From NCBI RefSeq assembly GCF_024648825.1, contig NZ_JANBBE010000009.1:124001-188000 (forward strand): DNA of 64,000 bases, written 5' to 3'. Positions 8,135-17,351 of this stretch are shown here, in pieces. This DNA comes from Lentzea californiensis (GTDB taxonomy: Bacteria > Actinomycetota > Actinomycetes > Mycobacteriales > Pseudonocardiaceae). A program made the position numbers and the translations under genes. The first letter of the stretch is position 1; every line of letters begins with the position of its first letter. Below the pieces are notes generated by a model. The model saw nothing but the letters and a program-made list of their open reading frames with translations. It had not been told where the DNA came from and searched no databases.

Positions 8135-9370
8135 CTACCGGAACAGGCGGACCGGCACCGCCTCCGCGAGCATCCGGTAGCCGGTCGGGTTCAGGTGCAG
8201 GTGGTCACCGACGTCCGCGGCGGCCAGGAGTCGCCGCGGATCGGCCGGATCGCGCACGGCGGCGTCGAAGTCGATGACCGCGTCGAAGCGGCGGCTCGTG
8301 CGGATCCAGCGGTTGACGGCCTGCCTGGCCGACTCGCGCAGGCCGCCGGGATCGTCGTAACCGCTGCCTCCGAACGGGAGCAGTGTGGCGCCGTAGACCT
8401 TGATGTCGTGTGCGTGGGCGCGGTCGACGATCTGCTGGTACGCGGCGATCAGGTCGTCGGACACCTGCTTCTGGGCGGTCTCGTCCGGTGCGGCCGTCCC
8501 GATGTCGTTGACGCCCTCGAAGAGGATCAGCCATCGGACGGCGCTCTGCGCGAGGAGATCGCGGTCCAGCCGGGCCAGCACGCTGGGACCGAGGCCGTCG
8601 TTCAGCACGCGGTTGCCGCCCGCGGCCTGGTTGAGGACCGCGATGTCCTTGCCCCGCAACCGGTCGAAGAGCTGGTTGGGCCAGCGGTCGTTGCCGTTGG
8701 TGGTCGAGCCGCGGCCGTCGGTCAGCGAGTCGCCGATCACCACCACGCCGGAGGCGTCCGCGCGCACCTCGACGCCGCTGACGAAGTACCAGTGGTCGGT
8801 GGGAGTCGCGCCCGGCAGGTCCGGGGAGTCGACGTGGTTGCCCGCCACCAGGTGCGACGTGGTGCGCGACCCGGGATGCGAGGTGATCGCCGTGGACGCC
8901 TGGCCGCTCGCGAGGTAGGCCGTCACGGTGAGGTTCGTGCCCGGAGCGAGGGTGAAGCCGAGCGGGTCGGACAGGACCAGCGCGCCGACCGGGACGTTCG
9001 CGGAAGCCCTGCCCCCGAACGTCACCCGCCGGACCGTGCCCGGCTGAATCGCGCTGACGCCCGCGCGGCCGTCCACCGGCAGCGCGACGGTGACCGCGGT
9101 GATCGGCAGCACCGCCCCGCCGAACGCGTTGGAGAACCGCAACCGCATCCGCCGCCCGCCCACCGAGACCTGGACCGTCTGGCGCAGCGTGGCGTCCGCC
9201 AGCACGAGGTTGTCCTGGGTGAACGGCGGCGGCGGCATGTTGTGCGGTTCCGTCAGCTGCGGCATCGACGTCCACGTGCTGACCCAGCGTTCGCCCCCGG
9301 CATCAGCCTGGGCGGCGGTGGGGACGAGTGCACCGGTGGCGGCCAGACCGAGGAACGAACGCCTGCGCAT
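8135..9370 (-). CDS. Secreted SGNH/GDSL esterase
   Basis: 411 aa with a Tat-type signal peptide (MRRRSFLGLAATGALVPTAAQA). An N-terminal beta-rich domain (about 25-190) precedes an SGNH hydrolase domain with block I VVIGDSLTDG, block III GVNDIG and the C-terminal DHLHLNPTGY holding the catalytic His. This two-part layout is common in actinobacterial secreted esterases. It lies between the rhamnosidase and the rhamnose operon, so deacetylation of rhamnogalacturonan is a reasonable but unproven role. It converges with GH78 across 26 bases. A promoter is visible upstream (9417-9446), and no rhamnose operator is evident there, so its control may differ. Confidence 0.82.
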   Translation of the reverse strand: MRRRSFLGLAATGALVPTAAQADAGGERWVSTWTSMPQLTEPHNMPPPPFTQDNLVLADATLRQTVQVSVGGRRMRLRFSNAFGGAVLPITAVTVALPVDGRAGVSAIQPGTVRRVTFGGRASANVPVGALVLSDPLGFTLAPGTNLTVTAYLASGQASTAITSHPGSRTTSHLVAGNHVDSPDLPGATPTDHWYFVSGVEVRADASGVVVIGDSLTDGRGSTTNGNDRWPNQLFDRLRGKDIAVLNQAAGGNRVLNDGLGPSVLARLDRDLLAQSAVRWLILFEGVNDIGTAAPDETAQKQVSDDLIAAYQQIVDRAHAHDIKVYGATLLPFGGSGYDDPGGLRESARQAVNRWIRTSRRFDAVIDFDAAVRDPADPRRLLAAADVGDHLHLNPTGYRMLAEAVPVRLFR

Positions 9371-9416
9371 CTCTCACGTTCCTTTCGAGAAGGAGTGAAA
9401 AGACGACCCTGCAACG

Positions 9417-9446
9417 AACCTAGGGGTGCGCGCGAACGAGAGTCAA
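9417..9446 (-). promoter_or_regulatory. Candidate promoter of the SGNH esterase gene
   Basis: On the minus strand, TTGACT (9446-9441) is followed after 18 bases by TAGGTT (9422-9417), about 46 bases before the ATG. The sequence resembles a housekeeping sigma factor promoter. Confidence 0.45.
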
Positions 9447-9490
9447 TCCGCCGAGCTATACCAATGGTTTTCGAAACTTCTCTCGAAGGA

Positions 9491-10789
9491 TCAGCGGGGG
9501 AGGTAGCGCCGCAGCGGTTGTGAACGCCGAACCAGCTTCCTCAGGTCGGCGAGCGTGCTGTGGGCCGCGCCCATCGCACGCGCCTGCACCAGGACGTTGC
9601 CCAGCGCGGTAGCCTCGGCCGGGCCCGCCACGACGGGCAGCCCGCAGGCGTCAGCGGTGAGCTGGCAGAGCAGTTCGTTGTGCGACCCGCCACCGACGAC
9701 GTGCACGACCTCGACCTCCTTGCCGGACAACCGCTGCGCGTCGACGATCGCGTCGCGGTGGGCGAGCGCGAGACTGTCCAGAACGGACCGGACGATCTCG
9801 GCCCGGGACATGCTCTTGCCGCACCACCGCTCGATCCGGGCGGGCATGTCACCGGGCGGGAGGAACACCGGGTCGTTGGGGTCGAACACCGAACCGGTGG
9901 CGTGCGCGGCTTCCCGCAGCAACGGTGCCAGCTCGGTGTCCCAGGTTCGCAGGCACTCCTGCAACAACCACAGGCCCATCACGTTGCGGAGGTAGCGGAT
10001 CGTGCCGTCCACGCCACCCTCGTTGGTGAAGTTGGCGGCGCGGCTTTCGGCGGTGAGCACGGGTTCGGTGAGTTCGACGCCGACCAGGGACCAGGTGCCG
10101 CAGGAGATGTAGGCGAACCGGTCCGTCTCGGCGGGCACGGCGACGACGGCGGACGCGGTGTCGTGCGAGCCGACCGCGGTGACCGGGACGCCGTTGAACG
10201 TACCGGCGGGGTCGCCGGGGTTGCGCAGTGCCGGGAGGAGGCCGGGTGGGAGGTCACGGGTCAGCTCGGGGGACCACTGTCCTGTTCGGACGTCGATCAG
10301 TCCGGTCGTGGTCGCGTTGGTGTACTCGGCGCCCCGTTCGCCGGTGAGCCAGTAGGAGAGCAGGTCCGGGATCAGCAGGAGCTGGGAGGCCCGGGGGAGC
10401 AGAGGTTCGGCCATGAGCTGGAACATCGTGTTGAACGGCTGGAACTGCAGCCCGTTGACCTCGTACAGGCCGTCGGCCGGCTTGATCCCGTCGGTGCGGG
10501 AGTCGCGGTAGTGCACCGGGTCGTCCAGCAGTTCGCCGGACGCGTCGAGCAGGCCGTAGTCGACCGCCCAGCTGTCGATGCCGATGCTGTCGACCTCGCC
10601 GGCGAGCCGGAGCCCGGCCAGCACCTCGCGGTACAGGCCGGGCAGGTCCCAGTGCAGCGAGCCGCGCCGGTGCACCGGGCCGTTGGCGAACCGGTGCACC
10701 TCCTCGACGTGAACGCGGCCATCGGTGACGACACCGCGCACCACCCGGCCGCTGGACGCGCCGAGGTCGACCGCCGCGACCGCCGTCAT
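9491..10789 (-). CDS. rhaB: Rhamnulokinase
   Basis: 432 aa FGGY-family sugar kinase. The N-terminal phosphate-binding segment VDLGASSGR (7-15) and the C-terminal VVGGGSHNELLCQLTAD mark the two halves; WDLPGLYREV and GIDSWAVDYGLL are typical of RhaB. It phosphorylates L-rhamnulose to L-rhamnulose 1-phosphate in the cytoplasm. The ATG overlaps the stop of the aldolase/dehydrogenase gene by four bases (ATGA), and this is the last gene of the rhamnose operon. The open frame runs further upstream, but that extension overlaps the aldolase gene and is not used. Confidence 0.93.
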   Translation of the reverse strand: MTAVAAVDLGASSGRVVRGVVTDGRVHVEEVHRFANGPVHRRGSLHWDLPGLYREVLAGLRLAGEVDSIGIDSWAVDYGLLDASGELLDDPVHYRDSRTDGIKPADGLYEVNGLQFQPFNTMFQLMAEPLLPRASQLLLIPDLLSYWLTGERGAEYTNATTTGLIDVRTGQWSPELTRDLPPGLLPALRNPGDPAGTFNGVPVTAVGSHDTASAVVAVPAETDRFAYISCGTWSLVGVELTEPVLTAESRAANFTNEGGVDGTIRYLRNVMGLWLLQECLRTWDTELAPLLREAAHATGSVFDPNDPVFLPPGDMPARIERWCGKSMSRAEIVRSVLDSLALAHRDAIVDAQRLSGKEVEVVHVVGGGSHNELLCQLTADACGLPVVAGPAEATALGNVLVQARAMGAAHSTLADLRKLVRRSQPLRRYLPR

Positions 10790-12810
10790 CGCAGGAATGC
10801 CGCGGCGACACCGGCGTCGACCGGCACGTGCAGGCCGGTCGTGAGCGACAGGTCGCCCGCCGTGAGCGCGAACACCGCCGCGGCCACGTGCTCGGGCAGC
10901 ACCTCGCGCTTCAGCAGGGTGCGCTGGGCGTAGAACTCGCCGAGCTTCTCCTCGGGCACGCCGTAGACCGCGGCGCGCTGGGCGCCCCAGCCGCCGGCGA
11001 AGATCCCGGAGCCGCGGACCACGCCGTCCGGGTTGATGCCGTTGACGCGGATGCCGTCCTCGCCCAGTTCGGCCGCGAGCAACCGGACCTGGTGCGCCTG
11101 GTCGGCCTTGGCCGCTCCGTAGGCGACGTTGTTCGGGCCGGCGAAGACCGCGTTCTTGCTGGAGATGTAGACGATGTCGCCGCCCATGCCCTGAGCGCGC
11201 ATGACCCTGGCGGCCTGCTGCGAGACCAGGAACGAACCCTTGGCCATCACGTCGTGCTGCAGGTCCCAGTCGGCCTCGGTGGTCTCGTCGAGCGGCTTGG
11301 AGATCGACAGACCGGCGTTGTTGACCACCAGGTCCACGCCGCCGAACGCGAGTGCCGCCGCGCGGAACGCCTCGGCGATGCCCGCCGCGTCGGTGACGTC
11401 GACGGTGACCGGCACCGCCACGTCGGAGGAACCGATGCCCGAAGCGACTTCCCGTGCGGCGTCGGCGTCGCGGTCGGCCACCACGACGCACGCGCCCTCG
11501 GCCGCCAGCCGTTCGGCGACCGCGCGGCCGATGCCCGAACCGCCACCCGTGACGAGCGCGACGCGGGTGGCCACGGGCTTGGGCTTCGGCATCCGCTGGA
11601 GCTTGGCCTCCTCCAGGGACCAGTACTCGATGCGGAACTTCTCGCGCTCGTCGATCGGCGCGTACCGGGAGACCGATTCGGCGCCCCGCATGACGTTGAC
11701 GGCGTTCACGTAGAACTCGCCCGCCACCCGCGCGGTCTGCTTGTTCCGGCCGAAGCTGAACATGCCGACGCCCGGCACGAGCACGACGGCCGGGTCCGCG
11801 CCGCGCATCGGCGGGCTGTCCGGCTCGGCGTGCCGCTCGTAGTAGGCCCGGTAGTCCTCGCGGTAGGAGGCGTGCAGTTCTTTCAGGCGCTCCACGACGT
11901 CTTGCACCGGCGCGGTCGGTGGCAGGTCGAGCACCAGCGGCCGGACCTTGGTGCGCAGGAAGTGATCAGGGCACGACGTGCCGAGCGCGGCCAGTTCCGG
12001 ATGCCGTTCCCGCGACAGGAAGTCCAGCACCACGTCCGAGTCCGTGAAGTGACCGACCTGGGGGCTGTCCGCGGAGGCCAGGCCGCGGATCACCGGCGCG
12101 AGCGCGGCGGCTCGAACCCGGCGCTCCTCCGCGGGCAACGGCTCGTGGACCACCGGACCGAACGGTTCCGCGCGGCCGTGTTCGTCGAGGTAGCGCTGCG
12201 CGGTCTGGATGATCTCCAGCGAGTGCGCTTCGCACTCCTCGCTCGTCGTACCCCACGCGGTGATGCCGTGCCCGCCCAGGACGACACCGATGGCCTGCGG
12301 GTGCTCCCGCTTGATCGCCGCGATGTCCAGTCCCAGCTGGAAACCCGGCCGCCGCCACGGCACCCACGCCACGCGGTCGCCGAAGCACGCCTTGACCAGT
12401 GCCTCGCCGTCCGCCGCCGTCGCGAAGGCGATACCGGCGTCCGGATGCAGGTGGTCGACGTGCGCCGCGTCTACGAGACCGTGCATGGCCGTGTCGATCG
12501 ACGGCGCCGCGCCTCCCTTGCCGTGCAGGCAGAAGTCGAACGCGGCCACCATCTCGTCCTCGCGCTCCACGCCCGGATAGACCTCGGTCAGCGCGCGGAG
12601 CCGATCGAGCCTCAGCACGGCGAGCCCGGACTCCCGCAACGTCCCCAGGTCACCGCCGGAACCCTTGACCCACATCAGTTCCACGGGCTGCCCGGTGACC
12701 GGGTCGGTCTCCGCACCCTTGGCCGAGGTGTTGCCGCCCGCGTAGTTGGTGTTGCGCGGATCGGCGCCGAGCCGGTTGCTCCGCCCCAGCAACGCCTGGA
12801 CCTGTTCCAT
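10786..12810 (-). CDS. Bifunctional rhamnulose-1-phosphate aldolase / L-lactaldehyde dehydrogenase (fused)
   Basis: 674 aa from the ATG at 12810. The first part (about 1-400) is a class II aldolase domain with NYAGGNTS and the metal-binding HVDHLHPD (117-124). The second part (about 412-674) is a short-chain dehydrogenase with the NAD-binding TGGGSGIG (421-428), NNAG and YGAAK. It splits rhamnulose 1-phosphate to dihydroxyacetone phosphate and L-lactaldehyde and then oxidises or reduces the lactaldehyde, as in the RhaEW (YuxG) family. An in-frame ATG four codons earlier exists, but the chosen start overlaps the isomerase stop by one base (TGATG), the coupling used throughout this operon. Confidence 0.92.
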   Translation of the reverse strand: MEQVQALLGRSNRLGADPRNTNYAGGNTSAKGAETDPVTGQPVELMWVKGSGGDLGTLRESGLAVLRLDRLRALTEVYPGVEREDEMVAAFDFCLHGKGGAAPSIDTAMHGLVDAAHVDHLHPDAGIAFATAADGEALVKACFGDRVAWVPWRRPGFQLGLDIAAIKREHPQAIGVVLGGHGITAWGTTSEECEAHSLEIIQTAQRYLDEHGRAEPFGPVVHEPLPAEERRVRAAALAPVIRGLASADSPQVGHFTDSDVVLDFLSRERHPELAALGTSCPDHFLRTKVRPLVLDLPPTAPVQDVVERLKELHASYREDYRAYYERHAEPDSPPMRGADPAVVLVPGVGMFSFGRNKQTARVAGEFYVNAVNVMRGAESVSRYAPIDEREKFRIEYWSLEEAKLQRMPKPKPVATRVALVTGGGSGIGRAVAERLAAEGACVVVADRDADAAREVASGIGSSDVAVPVTVDVTDAAGIAEAFRAAALAFGGVDLVVNNAGLSISKPLDETTEADWDLQHDVMAKGSFLVSQQAARVMRAQGMGGDIVYISSKNAVFAGPNNVAYGAAKADQAHQVRLLAAELGEDGIRVNGINPDGVVRGSGIFAGGWGAQRAAVYGVPEEKLGEFYAQRTLLKREVLPEHVAAAVFALTAGDLSLTTGLHVPVDAGVAAAFLR

Positions 12811-13964
12811 CACGCACCCCACCCGGCGGCCTCGCCACCGACTCGTTCCCGGACGATCTGCTCGGCGTACCCGGACCGCCGGTACGCGGCCATCGGATCG
12901 GGATCCAGCCCCATGTCCTCGCGCAGTTCCCGCAAAAGCGGCCGCACGTCGGTGTTGTAGGCGTCCATCAACGCGGCGTTCGCCTCCAGCACGTCACCGG
13001 CCCGCTGGGCGGCGTCCAACGCGCTGTGGTCGACGAGGAGCGCCTTCGCCGTCGCCTCCTGCACGTTGAGCACGGACCGGATGATCGCCGGGATCTTCGG
13101 TTCCAGGTTGTGGCACTGGTCGAGCATGAACGCGATACCGGCGGCCGGCTTCAGCGCGTCGGCCAGCACGATCTCGTGCATGATCCGGAACAGCTGGAAC
13201 GGGTCGGCCGCCCCGGCCATCAGGTCGTCGTCGGCGTAGAAGCGCGAGTTGAAGTCGAACGCGCCGAGCTTGTCCGCCCGCAGCAGGAACGACACGATGA
13301 ACTCGATGTTCGTGCCGGGGGCGTGGTGCCCGGTGTCGATCACGACCTGCGCCCGGTCGCCCAGTTGCAGGCAGTGCGCGAACGCCGTGCCCCAGTCCGG
13401 CACGTCGGTTGAGTAGAAGGCGGGCTCGAAGAGCTTGTACTCCAGCAACATCCGCTGGTTCGTGCCGAGCCGGTCGTAGGTCTCGCGCAACGCCTCGGCG
13501 AGCCGGTCCTGGCGAGCGCGGAGGTTGTCCTGGCCGGGGTAGTTCAGACCGTCGGCGAACCACAGCTTCAGATCGCGCGACCCCGTCCGGTCCATGATGT
13601 CGACGCACTCCAGCAGGTGCCCGACCGCCTTGCGCCGCACCGTCGCGTCCGGGTGGCAGACGCTGCCGAGCTTGTAGTCGTCGTCCTGGAACACGTTGGA
13701 GTTGATGGCCCCGAGCGCGACACCCCGGTCCCGCGCGTACTCGGACAACTTCCCGTAGTCGTCGACCCTGTCCCACGGGATGTGCAACGCGACCGTCGGC
13801 GCGATGCCGGTGAGCCGGTGCACCACCGCGGCGTCGTCGATCTTCTCGTACGGCGTGCGCGGAACTCCCTGCTGCGCGAACACCTTGAACCGGGTACCGG
13901 AGTTGCCGTACGCCCACGACGGCGTCTCGATCCGCTGCTCGCGCAGCGCGTCCTTCACGCTCAT
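12810..13964 (-). CDS. rhaI: L-rhamnose isomerase
   Basis: 384 aa TIM-barrel isomerase of the RhaI type found in actinobacteria and Pseudomonas. Recognisable blocks are TVALHIPWDRVDDY, GAINSNVFQDDDYKLGS, DLKLWFADGLNYPGQ, VVIDTGHHAPGTNIEF and FDFNSRFYADDDL, which carry the expected Glu/Asp/His metal ligands. It converts L-rhamnose to L-rhamnulose in the cytoplasm. The ATG at 13964 has GGGAGAAC just upstream; a longer frame upstream overlaps rhaM and lacks support. It lies 17 bases after rhaM. Confidence 0.93.
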   Translation of the reverse strand: MSVKDALREQRIETPSWAYGNSGTRFKVFAQQGVPRTPYEKIDDAAVVHRLTGIAPTVALHIPWDRVDDYGKLSEYARDRGVALGAINSNVFQDDDYKLGSVCHPDATVRRKAVGHLLECVDIMDRTGSRDLKLWFADGLNYPGQDNLRARQDRLAEALRETYDRLGTNQRMLLEYKLFEPAFYSTDVPDWGTAFAHCLQLGDRAQVVIDTGHHAPGTNIEFIVSFLLRADKLGAFDFNSRFYADDDLMAGAADPFQLFRIMHEIVLADALKPAAGIAFMLDQCHNLEPKIPAIIRSVLNVQEATAKALLVDHSALDAAQRAGDVLEANAALMDAYNTDVRPLLRELREDMGLDPDPMAAYRRSGYAEQIVRERVGGEAAGWGA

Positions 13965-13981
13965 TGTTCTCCCAAAGCTTT

Positions 13982-14293
13982 TCAGTCGAGGTGGAAGACC
14001 TCGTCGAGCGGGCGCATCCGTTCGTCGGCGTTGCCGTCGCCGACGAAGAACTCCGCCATCTCGGTCTGCCAGCGCGCGTTCACCTCGGTGCGGGCCATCT
14101 CCGCGAGCGCCGCGTCGAAGTCGTCGCACTCGAGGTAGCCGATGAGCAGGCCGTCCTGGGCGAGGTAGAGGGAGTAGTTGCGCCATCCCGCTTCGCTGAG
14201 GGCGGCCCGCATCTCCGGCCACACCTCGCGGTGCCGCGCCCGATAGTCGTCGAGACGATCGGGGCGGACCCGCAAGGTGAAGCAGACGCGCAT
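13982..14293 (-). CDS. rhaM: L-rhamnose mutarotase
   Basis: 103 aa, the usual length of RhaM/RhaU. It begins MRVCFTLRVRPDRLDDYRA and continues with HREVWPEM and NYSLYL, typical of the dimeric ferredoxin-like mutarotase fold with its catalytic His in the HREVWP block. It interconverts alpha and beta L-rhamnose, supplying the anomer used by the isomerase. It lies one base after rhaS and just before rhaI, a common order in rhamnose operons. Confidence 0.93.
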   Translation of the reverse strand: MRVCFTLRVRPDRLDDYRARHREVWPEMRAALSEAGWRNYSLYLAQDGLLIGYLECDDFDAALAEMARTEVNARWQTEMAEFFVGDGNADERMRPLDEVFHLD

Positions 14294-14294
14294 G

Positions 14295-15356
14295 TCAGAA
14301 ATCGAACTTGTCGATGTTGTCCTTGGTGAACACGGTCGGCGGGCCGAGCACGACCTCGCCCTCGGCGCCGATCGTGTAGTCGCCGAGCTCACCGGCCTTG
14401 TACTTCTCACCCTCAGCGCCGGTGATCTGCCCGGACGCGAGCGCGGCGGCGGTGCAGGTGGCGAGGTAGCCGAGCTTGCTCGGGTCCCACAGCGCGAACG
14501 ACTTCACCGTGCCGTCCTGGACGAACTTGCGCATCTGGTTCGGCGTGCCGAGACCGGTCAGCTGCACCTTGCCCTTGTACTCCGACGAGCTGAGGTAACG
14601 AGCGGCGGCCGCGACACCGACGGTGGTCGGCGAGATGATGCCCTTGAGGTTCGGGTGCGCCTGCAGCAGACCCTGGGTCTTCTGGAACGACGTCTGGTCG
14701 TCGTCGTTGCCGTACGCGGTCTCCACGAGCTTCAGGCCGGCGTACTCGGGCTTCGCGAGCTCGGTCTTCATGACCTCGATCCACGCGTTCTGGTTGGTGG
14801 CGTTGGGAGTCGCGGACAGGATCGCGATCTCACCGCTGCCGCCGGTCGCCTCGGCCACCAGCCTCACCTGACCGGCGGCGATCTCGGTCGACGTGGCCTG
14901 GTTGATGAACACGTCACGGGCGTCCGGGGCGGCGTCGGAGTCGAACGTGACGACCTTGAGCCCTTGTGAACGTGCGCTCTTCAGCGCGGGCGCCACGGCG
15001 TTGGCGTCGTTCGCGGAGATCACCAGCGCGTCCTGCTTCTGCTGCGCGGCGGTGTTGATGTAGGTGACCTGCGAGGAGGCGGCCGCGTCGGACGGTCCGG
15101 TGGCCTTGACCTCGGCCTTGATCGCCGTGCCCGCCTGCTCGGCACCCTTCTGCGCCACCGTGAAGTACGGGTTGTTGACCTGCTTGGGCAGGAACGTGAT
15201 CTTCAGACCCTCTTTGAGCGGCGCGTTGGGATCACCCTTGGCGGCGTTGGTGGCGCCACCGGTCTGATCACCGGCGCTGTCCTTCGTGGTGCCACCGCAG
15301 GCGGTGAGCGCGACGGCCCCGGACATCACCAGGGCGAGCACTAGACGTGTGTTCAT
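14295..15356 (-). CDS. rhaS: Rhamnose ABC transporter substrate-binding lipoprotein
   Basis: 353 aa with a lipoprotein signal ending in the lipobox LTAC (Cys20) and then a short Ser/Thr/Gly linker. The rest is a ribose-type periplasmic-binding-protein fold (ITFLPKQVNNPYFTVAQKGAEQAG, then YINTAAQQKQDALVIS and KVVTFDSDA). It captures rhamnose outside the membrane and hands it to the two permeases upstream in the operon. Its ATG overlaps the second permease stop by four bases. Family alone would allow another aldose, but the surrounding isomerase, kinase and aldolase fix rhamnose as the likely ligand. Confidence 0.9.
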   Translation of the reverse strand: MNTRLVLALVMSGAVALTACGGTTKDSAGDQTGGATNAAKGDPNAPLKEGLKITFLPKQVNNPYFTVAQKGAEQAGTAIKAEVKATGPSDAAASSQVTYINTAAQQKQDALVISANDANAVAPALKSARSQGLKVVTFDSDAAPDARDVFINQATSTEIAAGQVRLVAEATGGSGEIAILSATPNATNQNAWIEVMKTELAKPEYAGLKLVETAYGNDDDQTSFQKTQGLLQAHPNLKGIISPTTVGVAAAARYLSSSEYKGKVQLTGLGTPNQMRKFVQDGTVKSFALWDPSKLGYLATCTAAALASGQITGAEGEKYKAGELGDYTIGAEGEVVLGPPTVFTKDNIDKFDF

Positions 15357-16312
15357 TGCGCGGCCTTCCTCAGACTTCCGACGCGACGGGTGACGGACGG
15401 GGCGAGAACGCTCACCAGGAGCAGGAGCCCGGTGACGATGGTGAGGACCTCGGTGGAGGTGTCCTGCAGGATCAGGAGGTTGCGCAGGCCGCCCAGCAGC
15501 AGCACGCCCGCGAGCACGCCGAAGAGCGATCCCCTGCCGCCGAAGATGGACACACCGCCGAGCAGCACGGCGGCGACGACGGCCAGTTCGAGCCCGACGC
15601 CGTTGTCCGCGCGGGCGCTGGAGAAGCGGAACGTGTAGACGATGCCCGCGATCGCGGCCACGGCTCCGGCGAGCACGAACAGGCTGAGCTTGACGCGCTT
15701 GACCCGGATGCCGGAGAAGCGCGCACCTTCCTCGTTGGCACCGATCGCGAAGACGGACCGGCCGAACGAACTGGCGTGCAGGGCGATGCCGAACAGCACG
15801 GCGAGGACCGCCGCCAGCACGATCGGGTACGGGATGTCGGTGCCCGGCACCGGGGTCGTGCCGAACGACGTGTAGCTCGCCGGGAAGTCGGCGACCGCCG
15901 TGTCGCCCAGGACCACCAGGGCGAGGCCGCGGTAGAGCGCGAGCGTGCCGATGGTGACCGCGAGCGACGGCAGGCCGAGCCTCGTGACCAGAAGGCCGTT
16001 GACCGCCCCGCACACCGCGCCCGCGACGATCACCGTCGGCAGGATCGTCTCCAGCGACCAGCCCGCGTTCCACAGCCAGCCGATCAGCGCGCTGGACAGG
16101 CCCAGCACCGACGCCACGGACAGGTCGATCTCACCCGCGACGATCACCAGGGTGAGCGGGAGTGCGATGAGCGCAATCTCGCCGATGTCGAGGCCGAGGT
16201 AGAAGAGGTTGCCGCCGGACAGGAACGAGCCGTCCGTGCTGACCTGACCGGTGAGCGCCACCACGATCAGCAGGAATACCAGCGCGGTCTCCCACCGCAG
16301 GAGGTTACGCAT
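15353..16312 (-). CDS. rhaQ: Rhamnose ABC transporter permease (second)
   Basis: 319 aa, about nine to ten membrane segments, of the branched-chain/ribose type permease family. The signature block GEIDLSVASVLGLSSAL and the cytoplasmic loop SFGRSVFAIGANEEGARFSGIRV are diagnostic for sugar permeases of this family. It pairs with the preceding permease as a heterodimer. It overlaps its upstream gene by eight bases and rhaS by four. The P/Q naming between the two permeases is by position only. Confidence 0.88.
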   Translation of the reverse strand: MRNLLRWETALVFLLIVVALTGQVSTDGSFLSGGNLFYLGLDIGEIALIALPLTLVIVAGEIDLSVASVLGLSSALIGWLWNAGWSLETILPTVIVAGAVCGAVNGLLVTRLGLPSLAVTIGTLALYRGLALVVLGDTAVADFPASYTSFGTTPVPGTDIPYPIVLAAVLAVLFGIALHASSFGRSVFAIGANEEGARFSGIRVKRVKLSLFVLAGAVAAIAGIVYTFRFSSARADNGVGLELAVVAAVLLGGVSIFGGRGSLFGVLAGVLLLGGLRNLLILQDTSTEVLTIVTGLLLLVSVLAPSVTRRVGSLRKAAQ

Positions 16313-17351
16313 GGCTGGTCCCTTCGGAGGTGCGCAGGGCTTTGGCCAGTCGCAGTGCCAGGAGCCGGTCGACGGTGATCGCGCTGAGCAGGAGCGCGCC
16401 CGCGATCGCCTGCTGCCAGAACGCGGGGATCTGCAGCACCACCAGGCAACTCGTGATCGTGCCCAGCAGGAGCGCGCCGAGCGCGGCCCCGGTCACCGTG
16501 CCGGACCCGCCGAAGATCGCGACGCCGCCGACGACGACCGCCGCGACGACCTGGAGTTCGAGGCCGGTGCCCGCCGCCGCGTCGACGGTGCCGTAGCGGG
16601 CGACCCACAGCGCACCCGCGAGGCCCGCGATCAGCCCGGAGACGGCGAACGTGGTGAGCGTGCGCTTCGCGACCGGGATGCCGGCGAGAGTGGCGGCCTC
16701 CGGGTTCGAGCCGATCGCGTACAGCTCGCGGCCGGACCGGTAGGACCGCAGGTAGACGGCGGCCACCACGATGACCACGACGGCGACCAGCACGAGGATC
16801 GGGACGCCGAGCACGCGGCTGCTGCCGAGGTCCAGCAGGGCGTCGGGGAGGTTGGCGGCGTTGACCTGCTTGCCTTGGGCGAGCGCGTAGTCGATGCCCC
16901 GGAACACGTACAGCGTGCCGAGGGTGACGACGAGGCTGGGGACGTTGCCCAGTGCCACCAGCAGTCCGTTGAGGAGCCCGCAGGCGAGGCCGACCGCGAT
17001 GCCGAACCCGATGCCCAGCAAAAGCGGGGTGCCGGGGTTGTCGGCGAAGTGCTGGGCGGTGAGGAAGGCGGAGAGTCCGAGGACCGAGCCGACGGACAGG
17101 TCGACGTTGCGGGTGATGACGACGAGGGTCTGGCCCACGGCGAGGAGGGCGACGATCGAGGCGTTGAGGAGGAGGTCGCGGAGGCTTTGGGGCTGGATGA
17201 AACGCGGGTTGACGATCGCGGTGGGGATGACGACGAGGGCCAGCGCCACGACGATGCCGAGCTCGCGGACCCGGCCGACGCGGGTGGTGAGACGGCGGGC
17301 CGCGGTGCGCCGGGCGGGCGGGGTCACGGCGGGTGTGAGCTGGGTGGTCAT
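16305..17351 (-). CDS. rhaP: Rhamnose ABC transporter permease (first)
   Basis: 348 aa with an Arg-rich cytoplasmic N-terminus (about 1-28) and nine to ten membrane segments. RNVDLSVGSVLGLSAFL and SGRELYAIGSNPEAATLAGIPV are the family signatures seen in RbsC/RhaP permeases. The ATG at 17351 overlaps the rhaT stop (ATGA); the longer open frame upstream lies inside rhaT and is not used. It forms the membrane channel with the next permease. Confidence 0.88.
   Translation of the reverse strand: MTTQLTPAVTPPARRTAARRLTTRVGRVRELGIVVALALVVIPTAIVNPRFIQPQSLRDLLLNASIVALLAVGQTLVVITRNVDLSVGSVLGLSAFLTAQHFADNPGTPLLLGIGFGIAVGLACGLLNGLLVALGNVPSLVVTLGTLYVFRGIDYALAQGKQVNAANLPDALLDLGSSRVLGVPILVLVAVVVIVVAAVYLRSYRSGRELYAIGSNPEAATLAGIPVAKRTLTTFAVSGLIAGLAGALWVARYGTVDAAAGTGLELQVVAAVVVGGVAIFGGSGTVTGAALGALLLGTITSCLVVLQIPAFWQQAIAGALLLSAITVDRLLALRLAKALRTSEGTSHA

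Noticed and set aside
9461..9480. Rhamnose operator before the SGNH esterase
   Set aside because: GGTTTTCGAAACTT has a TTTCGAAA palindrome but lacks the AAACGTTT core of the rhamnose operators, and it lies upstream of the likely -35 box.
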